Positions 1 through 9,805 of a stretch of 64,000 nucleotides of DNA are shown here, in pieces. The DNA is from Narthecium ossifragum (Eukaryota; Streptophyta; Magnoliopsida; Dioscoreales; Nartheciaceae). A program made the position numbers and the translations under genes. The stretch's first letter is position 1; every line of letters starts with the position of its first letter. The notes below the pieces were generated by a model. It was not told the origin of the DNA. It ran no database searches and saw only the letters and a program-made list of their open reading frames with translations. The DNA lies in NCBI GenBank assembly GCA_963920575.1, contig OY986971.1, positions 1,984,001-2,048,000 of the forward strand. Reading direction: 5' to 3'.

Positions 1-238
1 GGATTAATTTTTCACCCAACAAAAAAAACAATTGAAGTATATTATAAGAAAAATTATTTAAAGAAATAATTGCCACAATTGATTGGATTTACGTGGTTCG
101 ACAACTCGTCTGGGTCCATAGAAGGGCAAGTTTCTTATTATATCAAAAGGTGAATATAATACATAATTCCTTAATTACCCCTATACCGTACCACGGGGGA
201 GAGAGGGGCGGATGTAACCGCTACGGGGTACTACTCCG
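1..238 (-). mobile_element. Copia-type LTR fragment
   Basis: The stretch near 86-100 (GGATTTACGTGGTTCG) is the reverse complement of the CGAACCACGTAAATCC motif typical of the R/U5 part of many plant Copia LTRs; the same motif reads forward near 37150. No second LTR or TG end lies inside the window, so this is a partial minus-oriented LTR running off the left edge. The assignment rests on this one motif and the general base pattern. Confidence 0.45.
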
Positions 239-239
239 C

Positions 240-629
240 TAGGAGTGAGCAAAACTGAACCGAACTTGGAAAACCGAACTGAACCAAATGATTCAGTTCG
301 GTTTTTCAGTTTTTTTCGGTTCGGTTCACTTTTTATAATCTTAAAAGTTCAGTTTTTGGGTTGGGTTTAGTTTTTATATTCTAATTTCAGTTAAAACAGG
401 AAAACTGAAATTTTTGGTTAAATAATCATATATTATGTTGTAGAGTAAAGAACTACACATAATTTGATTTTTATTTTAGTCGGTTATGTTTTTACATGAA
501 TTCAATTCAGTTATGTTTTTTACACTAATTCGATTCATTTTTATTATTTTGAGGGTGAAAATTTTTTGATGTTTTGTTTTTCAGTATTTCGATTCTTCAG
601 TTCGGTTTAAACCGAATACTCACCCCTAC
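240..629. mobile_element. Putative MITE with AACCGAA-rich ends
   Basis: The ends are inverted: TAGGAGTGAGCAAAACTGAA at 240 faces the reverse complement TAGGGGTGAGTA at 618-629. Both ends are followed by runs of CCGAAC/GTTCGG, a pattern seen in many short non-autonomous plant elements. The interior is AT-rich with no coding capacity. No clear target duplication could be read, so the superfamily is open. Confidence 0.55.
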
Positions 630-2082
630 ACTTTGTCGAGCTCCGATTGTGTGCAAATGCCTGGTAAATATTCCAGGCTTCCAGCTGTAACATCCATATA
701 TACTCCATAGAATATAAACCACCTCCAACACCCTAGTTATTTCAATCTTCATCTCATTCAGCCTAAATTTGATTAAATATAAATTAATCGACCAATTAGG
801 AATAAATTGATCATTCAAAGGTAATTTTAGTCATTATTTCCTAGGTGATTGGAAATAATTATAAGAGATTAAAAAACATATATGTCTTTATTATAATCTC
901 ACTTTCTTATTCAATCCGAAGTCGACCAATTTATATCAATTGAACGATGAACGGAAATTTTGTCATTGCTTCTGGAATGAGTTGAAATAAATAAAATTAA
1001 TTGAATTTATCACAAAGAGTTTAATTATTTTTTACATATTAAATTCTGTTCATCATCGATTTTACAATTTGAGTCCGATTTGATTTTCCTTTATGATTTC
1101 AGTCAAATTCAAATTTTTGAGATATTCTCAAACCAACCTCCTTTAGCGTGTCTGGTATGACAACTTTGGTGTATTGTAAAGGTCCCAATTCGATAGTTGG
1201 TATCCTCACTCACCACCCCCAACCAGCCCCCGCGCGTCAGTACTCTCTATTTCACCCCAGCCGTGCTTAACTATTAAAAAAATAAAATTAAAAATGCACC
1301 AACCTTCTCTCTGTCCCTGCCTTACAATCTTTAGAGCAGATCCCAGCCCTCCATCAACCACCCCTACTCACCTCTACCGTTAGATCTGCTCCAATCCATG
1401 AACACCACGTCGCCCCTCTCTCTGTCATCTTTTCCCCCTCACGCTCACCCACCATCTCTTTTCCCCCCCCCCCCCCTTCGTTCCCACCCGCTCGCGAACC
1501 CCTCCGACCCCGACGCCATACGCCTCAGCCTCCATCGCCACGCCGGCTCGCCTCCGACCTCCTCTCCCCGGAATCAAAGCCGGACCTCGCCAACGCTGTC
1601 GCACATGCACTCGCACTGGCACGCCGCCGCTGCCGCGACCTCCCTTCTTCTTCGCCGAGATCTCCTTCACCAGACTCCGCCGGCGCTCTTCCCCGTCGAA
1701 GCACCGCTGTTGATCTATCCACACTCCGAAGCGCCGTTTGTCCCCTCCAACCGCTGCCATCCTCTACGCCGAGCACGGGGAGAGGATGGTGGTGTTGGAA
1801 TCATGGTTGGCCAGCGAGCGGGCGCGCCGGGATGCTAGTGGTGGTCGTGGCGGTGGTTGAATGTGGTGGTGGTATGGTGGGGTCTTTGTGATGGAGATGG
1901 TGATGGTGGTTGTAGTGATGGTTATGTTGATGGTGGTGGTGGTCGTGGAGAGTCGGTGGTGGTTGTGGTGATGGTGGAGGCAGCGGTCTAATGGTGGTGG
2001 CATGAAATGGAAGAGATGAAGTTGGGAAGATGACCAGGTATTTTGGAGAAAAAAATAAAGAGTAGTGTTAATACGTGAATAA
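630..2082. other. Non-coding, AT-rich then CT-rich, with a GGT/GAT microsatellite
   Basis: 630-1250 is AT-rich with nothing recognisable. 1390-1800 is C-rich; its open frames are Ser/Pro/His/Arg-rich in several overlapping frames at once, as expected from skewed composition rather than a gene. 1840-1995 is an imperfect GGT/GAT repeat. I see no gene here. Confidence 0.6.
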
Positions 2083-2091
2083 TTCAGGAAT

Positions 2092-2982
2092 GGGTGCGGC
2101 TATCCGCACCACTCTTTAAATTCAACACATCACACTTCAACATTTTTTTCATTTTTTGAAAAAAATAAAAAACCTAAAAAAAAATCCTAAACTACCCTCA
2201 TCTCCTACCTCCCCCTCTCCCCCCATCCCACCCTCACCTCCTCCACCACCCCCCACCCCCCACCACGCCGGCAACCACCGCCGGCCCCGTTGTCGCCTCC
2301 CCACCCCGGCTTCTCTCTCCCCTCTCCGGCGCCGGCTCCGGCCTCCCTCTCCCCTCTCCGGCTTCCCTCTCCCTCTTCCCTCCTCTCTCCGGCTTCCCTC
2401 TCCCTCTTCCCTCCCCTCTCCGACCACCCTCTCCCCTTCTTCCCTCCCGTCTCTGGCCTCCCTCTCCCTCTTCCCTCCCCTCTCCGGCCTCCTTCTCCCT
2501 CTTCCCTCTCTCCCACGGCCGGCCTCCCTCTCCACTCTCTCTCCCTCTTCCATCTCTCCCGCGCCAGCCGGAGAGGAGAGAGCCGGAGAGGGGAGGGAAG
2601 AAGGGGAGAGGGTGGTCGGAGAGGGGAGGGAAGAGGGAAGCCGGAGAGGGGAGAGGGAGGCCGGAGAGGGGAGGGGAGAGGGAGAGGGAAGCCGGAGAGG
2701 GGAGGGAAGAGGGAGAGAGAGGGGAGAGGGAGGCCGGAGCCGGTGTCGGAGAGGGGAGAGAGAAGCTGGGGTGGGGAGGCGACGACGGGGCTGGCGGTGG
2801 CTGCCGGCGTGGTGGGGGTTGGGGGTGGTGGAGGAGGTGAGGGTGGGATGGGGGGAGAGGAGGAGGTAGGGGATGAGGGTAGTTTAGGGTATTTTTTAGT
2901 TTATTTTATTTTTTTCAAAAAATCAAGAAAATGTTGAAGTGTGGTGTGTTGAGTTCAAAGGGTGGTGCGGATAGCCGCATCC
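2092..2982. mobile_element. Foldback Mutator-like element with 9-bp target duplication
   Basis: The 9-bp direct repeat TTCAGGAAT flanks the element at 2083-2091 and 2983-2991. The ends are inverted copies (GGGTGCGGCTATCCGCACCA against GGATGCGGCTATCCGCACCA on the other strand), and the similarity continues for about 440 bp per arm, so nearly the whole element can fold into one hairpin. The terminal 18 bases are themselves a small palindrome. The arms are CT-rich on one side and GA-rich on the other. A 9-bp duplication and long terminal inverted repeats are Mutator-superfamily traits. The arginine- and proline-rich frames inside are composition artefacts. Confidence 0.85.
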
Positions 2983-2991
2983 TTCAGGAAT

Positions 2992-3120
2992 TTAATGGTA
3001 GGGGTTTTCTTGCAAAGAAAATCAATGAAAGAGGAAGCAAAAATGCAAATACCAATAAGATGAGGGGTTTTAACGCAATATAGCTATAAGGTAAGTGTTA
3101 TTTGCAACAAAAATAAAAAC
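2992..3120. repeat. Copy of a ~110-bp dispersed block
   Basis: Contains GCAAATACCAATAAGA, then AATATAGCTATAAGG and ATTTGCAA. The same ordered motifs occur at 33780-33910, and they are split between 7078-7146 and 16851-16895 where the large foldback element interrupts them. Probably a short non-autonomous transposon or an end of one. Confidence 0.5.
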
Positions 3121-3367
3121 CATATATCAAACAAATGAGGTAGAAAAAAAAAATGTTTGTTCCTGAAATATCCAGAATAGAATACAACAGATTTCTTTTC
3201 AAGAACTTGGTCATTTAGTTAGCATCTTACGAGAATTTAAATACAGTCATTTCATTAATTAGATCCTATACCTGGCTCGTTTTTCTTACCAAATTTCTCA
3301 AAACTCTTCACTCACATAGATATCCCTGGTCATACAGTTGACTTCATGCACTTGATTGAGATTTTCT

Positions 3368-3965
3368 GATGCAGGACCAAATCCAGATTTAAACCTGGCT
3401 AAGTCCGATCTGGAGCGACTCCCTAGACGATCTGGAGCGACTCCCTAGACGATCCGGTCGCGTTCGAACTCCATCTGTCCGACTCAGATCTCCGTATGAT
3501 CGTGATCATTGGATGGGCATAACTTTCGACCCCGATGTCCGATCGGGCGTGCGACCAGCCGTTTCGATCGGTTCGACAAGCCCAACGAAATTCATCGGAG
3601 ATCAAAGATCTCTCTATGACCTTGGCCTCCAAATCTCCAGATTCCTTTTCCTTATGGGTTAAAATTCAGTTTTTGCGTAAAACTTTCCTTTTTAGGCAGG
3701 TTTTCGGTCTTTACTATCTTTAGCATGTTTTTCTATTTCTAGACGGTTTCTTCTTCCTTAATTCCGTATTGCTTCATTAGTTATTGGGTTTGAGTCTAAT
3801 TCATGTTTTGAGTCCATGTGTTAGTTGGTCTCTCATTATCCTATAAAAGGAGTATTAGGGTTTGTAACCAAGGGGTTTTTTTATCTTTGATAGTAAAATT
3901 CAGTGATTTTCTCCTTCTTTGAGAATTATGATTGTCTCTCCCGACAAGAGGTTTTTCACGTTTAC
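3368..3965 (+). mobile_element. LTR-like fragment with promoter
   Basis: A 23-bp direct repeat (GGAGCGACTCCCTAGACGAT core) lies at about 3411-3456. Further on come TATAAAAGG at 3842 and the AGGGTTTGTAACC context often found just downstream of LTR promoters. No target duplication or partner LTR was identified; a decayed solo LTR is the best guess. It ends about 150 bp before the 3' end of the MADS gene. Confidence 0.35.
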
Positions 3966-4119
3966 CTGCGCCATTTTTCAAAGATGAGAAATAAATTAAA
4001 ACGCAGCAGACATTTTGATAATTCAAACATTCCAAAGCAAGTTCCATTTTCTCTTCCTAATTGAATTGAAATCACCCACAACAATATAAGATATAATTTT
4101 CCAACATAGATGCCATCAG

Positions 4120-4764
4120 TCATTGAAGGAGAGATCCATCCATGCAAGGGCCACTAAAGTCCTGCAGGTTTTGCTGAGAACCACCATTGCATGCTAGAAG
4201 CTTTGGCTGATCATCATCATCATCATCATAGATAGGACTCATCATCTCCAAGAAACACCTACTCTCCTTCTCAATCCCCGCCGCCGCCGCGCTTTGCTGC
4301 AGGAACTCAATCCTCTCGCGCACCTCCCTCAGCTTCTCGCCGGCCATGTGTGCCAGTCTCGGCAAGTCATCGACGCTCATGTCCGAGATGTATTTCTTGG
4401 CGAGCCACTCGTTGATAAGCACCATCATCTCGAGCTCCTCAGTCTCCTTGGATCGCCGGCTCAATCTCTTTTTCAGCTTGTCGACTAGATTTCGAAGGAA
4501 ATCCTCTTGGTTCTGAGTGTTCTTCGCTCGGTCCTCCTCCGGCAAGCTCGTGAACTGAGACAGTAGGCGAGTCGCCTCGGAGACGTCCGGCCACGCCTCC
4601 GGCGTGCGGTCACTGGGCTCGTAAAGGACGGCACAGCCGGCGACGCCGCACAGCACCTTGAGCTCTTCCAGCTTCTTCATCAGGCCGAGCTTTCGCTTGG
4701 CGAAGGTGCTGCGCCGGGCGGCGTCGTTGACGATCCATGCAAGCTGAACTTTCTTCCGAGGCAT
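4120..4764 (-). CDS. Type I (M-gamma) MADS-box transcription factor, AGL80/PHERES-like
   Basis: Intronless 214-residue frame. The MADS domain (residues 1-60) opens with MPRKKVQLAWIVNDAARRST and continues FAKRKLGLMKKLEELKVLCG with a Trp-Pro pair (EAWPD) near residue 59, the M-gamma signature. A basic, helical, coiled-coil-like middle (about 75-165) and an acidic tail with six consecutive Asp follow. Family knowledge: such proteins are nuclear DNA-binding factors that dimerise with M-alpha partners in the central cell and endosperm. The start is the only ATG that gives a complete MADS N-terminus. Lack of introns and high GC3 fit the family. The exact orthologue cannot be set from sequence alone. 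Confidence 0.9.
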   Translation of the reverse strand: MPRKKVQLAWIVNDAARRSTFAKRKLGLMKKLEELKVLCGVAGCAVLYEPSDRTPEAWPDVSEATRLLSQFTSLPEEDRAKNTQNQEDFLRNLVDKLKKRLSRRSKETEELEMMVLINEWLAKKYISDMSVDDLPRLAHMAGEKLREVRERIEFLQQSAAAAGIEKESRCFLEMMSPIYDDDDDDQPKLLACNGGSQQNLQDFSGPCMDGSLLQ

Positions 4765-4945
4765 GAGAAAAATTTAGTAGAAATAGGAAGGAAGACAACA
4801 GGATGAGTATTAATTATTAATAGAGAGGAAGTGGAGGTTACAAATTAATCGCTGTGGTTTTTGGACAGCAAACTTAATTATTGGCCAACTATAATGGCAT
4901 TTAATCTTAAACTGAAAACTTATTCTAATTAATCATGTTCTCCCG
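4765..4945 (-). promoter_or_regulatory. 5' flank of the MADS gene, present twice
   Basis: The segment directly upstream of the MADS start matches 6062-6251 over about 185 bp (shared stretches include GTAGAAATAGGAAGGA, GGACAGCAAACTTA and TTAATCTNAAACTGAAAA). Conservation of non-coding sequence up to the start codon marks it as promoter/5' UTR. Confidence 0.6.
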
Positions 4946-5400
4946 CCCCAACCCCACATCCACGAACCCATTCCCCAACTCACTCACAGACACACACACT
5001 CTCTCTCTCTCTCTAATCTACCCGCAATGCCATCTCTCTCTTCGTATCTCACTCCACCACCATCGTCGTAACTCTTTCCCTCTCTATCTTTCTCTCACCC
5101 CAGCATGAGATCCATTACCCTCTCATCTCCAAGTTATGATTTGAATTTAATTAATTTGATGATGATTAAGATTGGACCGGCCGGCACTCCAATGCCGTGT
5201 CGGGCTGGCCCATACGGACTTGGGTACGAGTATCTAGGCTTAGCAGGCAATAGTAGCAATATAGACTTTGGATAGACCTTACCCGACCGAGCCCATAAAT
5301 TTTGGGCCTGACCTGATGAGCACCCGTAGAAACATGTTAAATAAACACAGATAGATAACCTAAATCGTACGATAGAATGCATTGTACTTTATTTATAAAA
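4946..5400. other. Intergenic, CT microsatellite
   Basis: A CA/CT run at about 4988-5011 and otherwise unremarkable sequence. The short frames on either strand show no recognisable protein. Confidence 0.5.
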
Positions 5401-5412
5401 GGCTGATAGCAC

Positions 5413-5900
5413 TTTATGATGTCTTATACATGCTGTATCTATAATTTCCCAATCTTAATGTTTATTTTAAATTAAATTTTTTTCATATTATATATATTTA
5501 TTTGGATTTTACAATTTAAGCTCGTCTTATGTTTTCATTACAAAAAGGATTGCTAAACTAGAATGGTCCGTGTTGTAATGAAAACACACAAAATGACCTT
5601 AAATTATAAAATCTTAAAGTGGATTTATTATAATTTTTTTGATTTAATACTTTGTTCATCAAGTGGTATCGGAGACCGGCAATCGACTCCAATTCATGAC
5701 TATATTTATACACCATTGTCCGCAATCGCATCGCTACTCGTATGCAGGAAACAAAGGCTTGATGACATTTTGTTCTTCATGGGACAAGACTATTTGAAAG
5801 TCTTCCACTCCCTTCTCCGTCACATCTCAGTCTAGTTTGCAAGATAAGTAGTAATGAAAAACCTCACAGTCTAGGCATATATATATATATATATGCACTG
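5413..5900 (+). repeat. Dispersed repeat, copy 1, with tRNA-Met-like primer site
   Basis: Shares with 25370-25960 and 29390-29760 the order AATTTCCCAAT, GCTTATTTTAAA, TTTCATTACAAAAA, then AAGTGGTATCAGAG (TATCGGAG here). TGGTATCAGAGC is complementary to the initiator tRNA-Met end and is the usual LTR-retrotransposon primer-binding site. The copies are probably LTR/primer-site junctions of one decayed element. Confidence 0.45.
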
Positions 5901-5965
5901 TTGCTGAAAAATCCTCCTATATATATTTGCATTGTTGCTATGATACTATGAAAACACCCTAATCA

Positions 5966-6034
5966 TCCAACCAAAAAGTTTAAGATAATAGATGAGGAGA
6001 TCCAACCAAAAAGTTTAAGATAATAGATGAGGAG
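5966..6034 (+). repeat. Perfect tandem duplication, ~34-bp unit
   Basis: The unit starting TCCAACCAAAAAGTTTAAGA and ending GATGAGGAG occurs twice head to tail, a recent slippage product. Confidence 0.85.
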
Positions 6035-6061
6035 TTTATAGTAATATTTAACATGCCCCCT

Positions 6062-6251
6062 CGTAGGCACGAGAAAATTTGTAGAAATAGGAAGGATGAC
6101 GACAGGACGAGAACTAATTATAGAGAGGAAGGAAAGGTTATTTGTGAATAGCTTTCAAATTAATTGATGTGGTTTTCGGACAGCAAACTTATTGGCAAAC
6201 ACAATTATATGGCAATTAATCTCAAACTGAAAAACTTGTTGCAATCATGTT
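6062..6251 (-). pseudogene. Orphan second copy of the MADS-gene promoter
   Basis: Homologous to 4755-4945 in the same orientation. Homology stops just past the start-codon position, where CAT (ATG on the minus strand) has become CAC at 6068-6070. No MADS coding sequence follows at lower coordinates. The simplest reading is a tandem duplicate of the MADS gene that lost its coding part and its start codon. Confidence 0.7.
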
Positions 6252-7077
6252 TATAACGTATTCTGAAAAAAGGGGTGTTTGCCCTTGTGAAAAAGTTGAT
6301 ACTTTGCCAAGATTCTAATATTAGAACAAGGGGTTTTAGCATTCTCCATGACTGCTAAATCTGGAATTAATCAGAATTCCTTTTATGGGTAATGATTAAA
6401 AAATCACAGAATGCATGCAAAGCTGAGTTATAGAAAGATCATTAGTAGGGAATAGAAATTGATGCACATCATGATTGTTTAGTTATTTGTAATGACATTG
6501 TGTTGTCTCAGGACCACATAATTAATCTTGTGGTATAATGACAAGTCTATACCAAACAATCTGTCTTAGTTAACTTGCAACCAATTGCAAAGAGATCATC
6601 AAACAATCATGAAAAGTTGCACACGATTGTTAACATGAAAATCATAATCCTTAGATAGTTCAAGTGGTTACTGGTCAGTACTAGTTGTGGTAATGGGTTA
6701 AGTGGTCTTTGGATTCAACCCAAATTTGTTAGAAGTTGAGGGAATTTGTCCCGCCTCTAAGAAAGGTTTAAAAGGCTTAATTATGAATAAAAAACTAACG
6801 TGAAAAATTTTAAAATGGAAAAACCACAGTTTTAACCAAGGATCAGGAGAAAAAATAAACTTACATGAAAAAATTTTAAAATGGAAAAAAAAAAACGAGT
6901 TTAACCAGGGATCGGGAGAAAACTCGAAATCATTTGCTGTCATGACAAATGATCAATCAGAAATAATTAGGTCAATATTTGTTGAGTGAACTACAGTAGT
7001 CAGAATAGATTACAAGAATTAATAAACCAATCAAGATATTTTAGCCACTATAGTTAATTTGATTTGTCCAAAGGACT
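6252..7077. other. AT-rich intergenic sequence
   Basis: Nothing convincing. A ~75-bp stretch near 6795-6850 is repeated imperfectly at 6860-6925 (shared ATGAAAAATTTTAAAATGG, then GTTTAACCANGGATC and GGAGAAAA). Confidence 0.5.
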
Positions 7078-7404
7078 TTTTGCAAAAACAAAACCAATAA
7101 AAATGTGGTAAAATGCACATACCAATTAAGACGAGAATTTTTTTCTAGGGTATTATTTTCTTTTTAAATCCACTTGTCTTTTAATTTATCAATCAAGAGA
7201 CATTTTTTTGTTTCTTTACAAAACATGTCAAATCCATAAATTCGTGACCAAAACACCCCTCGCCAACTCTTTTTCATCATTTAATGCCACCTGACACAAG
7301 TATGAGAGAGAGAAAGGAGAAAATTCCTACGTTATGCGAGGAATTCCTTAATGCCACATAACATAGGTCTGTCAACTTTATTCTTTCATAAGTGAGGAAT
7401 CCTT

Positions 7405-7631
7405 GGGCGCGTTTGGTCCACCCCTATCCCGGTGGATCCGCGGGATGGGGGACGCGCGGATCCCGCCCCCTCGGATCCACGTGTTTGGCGCCGGTGCGGA
7501 TTCCGCGCGGATCCCGGAAGGGCGGATCCCGATTTCGGCGTCCGCTCTTTTCGAGAGGACGTCGATTTGGGATCCGCGGGAGCGGATTCCGCGAATCCCA
7601 TCCCGTGGATCCGTCGGAACCAAACAGGCCC
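7405..7631. mobile_element. MITE, 3-bp target duplication (CTT)
   Basis: Terminal inverted repeats GGGCGCGTTTGG and GGGCCTGTTTGG; CTT flanks both sides (7402-7404, 7632-7634). The sister arm at about 16590-16605 has the uninterrupted site (ATTGACAAGCATTCC), which proves insertion and fixes the boundaries. The interior is GC-rich with many GGATCC/GATCCG motifs. A 3-bp duplication and a GGGCC end suggest PIF/Harbinger-like mobilisation, although CTT is not its usual TWA target. Confidence 0.85.
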
Positions 7632-7769
7632 CTTGTCAATTTCAAGGAATCCATGATTATTAGTTAGGAATCTTTAGCTATTAGTTATTACTTAGGAGAT
7701 ACCGTTCACTTGTAGAACAAAAAACATAGTATCCATGTTCTCTAGCTGGCCGATCTCCGCACGGGATCT

Positions 7770-9426
7770 TGATGGGACGTGAAAAGTGTCGCGGCTTAAC
7801 GCGCCCGATCAAAATTACATATTTATAATCAAACTCTTAACTAACTACCCTTAGGAGTAGCTAGCGGTGAGTCCGAGTCGAATCCACAGGGAATGCGTAA
7901 GGAAACAATTAAACTACTAAGCTCAATCTAAGTGTTCCTACAAGAAAAATGAAAGAAATGGTTTTTGGGTTTTATAATAAGGAAACTAAGAAAGCATGTA
8001 AATGACTCAATGGATAGAGAGAGGTCCTAGGGAATCCCAATCCGGATTAGGCTCAATCGTAGCTTTCTAACAGATCAAGATGTGCAATCCTATCGAGACA
8101 CTACAAAATCGACTACCTTGCGGCTAACAAAGGTCGTCGCTAACGAATAACTGGTTAAAGACTATCCGTCGCACTAGGTGTATGCTAAAAAGTCGACGAT
8201 CGAGGGATTAGCTTTGATCATCGCCAACGAGAGGTCGGGTTAGGATCATCTCGTCGCAAAGAATTGGGTTGCATTGAATATGGCAATGGATCGAGATGGT
8301 TCTAGCATCTCGCGTCCAATACACCACAAAAGATAGGATAGATGCTAGGTTAGATGTGGATTGAAGTGGTTCTAGCACAACCAAGTCCCTAACCTAGAGC
8401 CAAGGCTCCCTTCAACACAAGTGGTCATGGTTCTAGCACAACCTACTCATTGGGGAATATCAACAAACATCTATTGGGCACAAGGTTCTAACTTATGCAT
8501 ACCAAAAAATTCATCCATCCAACATTAGAATCCAACTACAAAGGTATAGAAATGAAGAATAAATTCATACAACTTGTCTCATAGGGATTACAACATCCAA
8601 ATCCAAAGAAAACTACAAATAAAATCTAAAACATCATGGTATTCCACTAGGTAGATAGATTAGCTACTCATCTTCGATGGAGAAACCATGGAGAAGAGAT
8701 GGATCCTCCTCTTCTTCATCAATCTCCTCCCTCTTGGATGAGAGCTCCCTTCCTTGCCCAAGGAGGTTGCCCCTTTCCTTAGCCTCTTCTTGTCCAAAAG
8801 AATCCCCCAATAAACGCCCAAAGTTTGGTATTATAGCCCTCAAGCTTCTCCCATTCGGATTACATCCGGGCCCTTCATTTTGCTTACCTGGCGCTGAAAG
8901 ATCGATCTTCTAGAGGTGAAGATCGATCTTTTCATCCCGTATAGTTGGATGCGCCCGAGGAAGATCGATCTTCTATAGGGAGAAGATCGATCTTTTGAAT
9001 TATTGCTCTCTGTCATCTCTGCTACAGTACAAAGATCGATCTTTTATACACAGAAGATCGATCATCTTTTCTATGTATCATCTCTTTTGCCACTCAGCAC
9101 TACACATTGGTACCAAAAATGCCATAACTTCATCTAGGAAACTCGGAATCATGAACCGTAAAATTCTGCATAAACTAGACTTCCAGAGCTTTCCAATCAT
9201 ATATGTCACATTATCTGATTCTTCCTGAGGAGGTACAATTTAATCTTTGAAGTTGACCCATGTACCTAAATGTGCTCGAATAGGCTCGTCTACGCTCCAA
9301 AGTTGATCTAACTTCTGTTGAGGGCTCTTGTACCTGAAATACCATGAAGATTATTAGAAATACCTTGCTCGAAGACTAATAAAGGTAAATTAAGTGGTTA
9401 ACTTGTGTGCTTTTCACGTCTCATCA
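7770..9426 (-). mobile_element. Solo LTR, family 1
   Basis: Begins TGATGGGACGTG, ends CACGTCTCATCA and is flanked by GATCT at 7765-7769 and 9427-9431. It interrupts the receptor-kinase fragment, which is continuous in the other arm. No internal retrotransposon sequence remains, so this is a 1657-bp solo LTR. Its sense strand is minus, judged from LTR2, the same family in the opposite orientation with a readable promoter. Several AGATCGATCT palindromes lie at 8895-9065. Confidence 0.85.
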
Positions 9427-9431
9427 GATCT

Positions 9432-9617
9432 CTCCTGAGAGCCCGCAGTTAGCCATGTCGACTCGGACGAAGCGGGTTAGGTTACCGAGCTCCGGCGGGA
9501 TCCCACCTTCGTAGCTGTTGAAGTAGCTTAGGTAGAGCTCACGGAGGTTAGCGAGGTTGCCGATTTTTGGTGGGATAATGCCGTCGAGGGAGTCGCCGGA
9601 GACAGCCAGGTACTCTA
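9432..9617 (-). pseudogene. Captured BAM/CLV1-type LRR receptor kinase fragment, left arm
   Basis: On the minus strand it reads EYLAVSGDSLDGIIPPKIGN and then LRELYLSYFNSYEGGIPPEL, followed by ANCGLSGEI: two to three consecutive plant LRRs of the BAM1/BAM3/CLV1 receptor kinase ectodomain. After solo LTR 1 the same reading continues at 7728-7764 with EIGQLENMD. Only about 80 residues of a ~1000-residue receptor are present; signal peptide, transmembrane and kinase parts are missing. It is preceded by TTTCTTAG, which resembles a splice acceptor. Confidence 0.8.
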
Positions 9618-9800
9618 AGAAACAAAGAGGAAGAGGGAGGAGAGAGAGAAACAGAGAGGAAGAGGGAGGAGAGACAGAGGAGTCAGAGAAGAGAGGAGGA
9701 GAGAATAGGAGGGGAGCCAGAGCCGGAGGAGGAGCGAGTCAGGTCCGCCAGAGGGGTCGGCCTCGCCACGGAGGCGGTGTGCATGGGAGTGCAGGTGGCG
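9618..9800. repeat. GA-rich segment and GC-rich captured sequence of the left arm
   Basis: AGAGGAAGAGGGAGGAGAGA repeats followed by a GC-rich segment (CGGAGGAGGAGCGAGTCAGG). It matches the inverted right arm at about 16000-16270, where the GC-rich part is duplicated in tandem. Confidence 0.6.
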
Positions 9801-9805
9801 CATAC

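Noticed and set aside
2149..2937. Overlapping frames of 103-237 residues rich in Pro, Ser, Leu or Arg, Glu, Gly
   Set aside because: Present in both strands and several phases of the CT/GA arms of the foldback element; composition artefacts.
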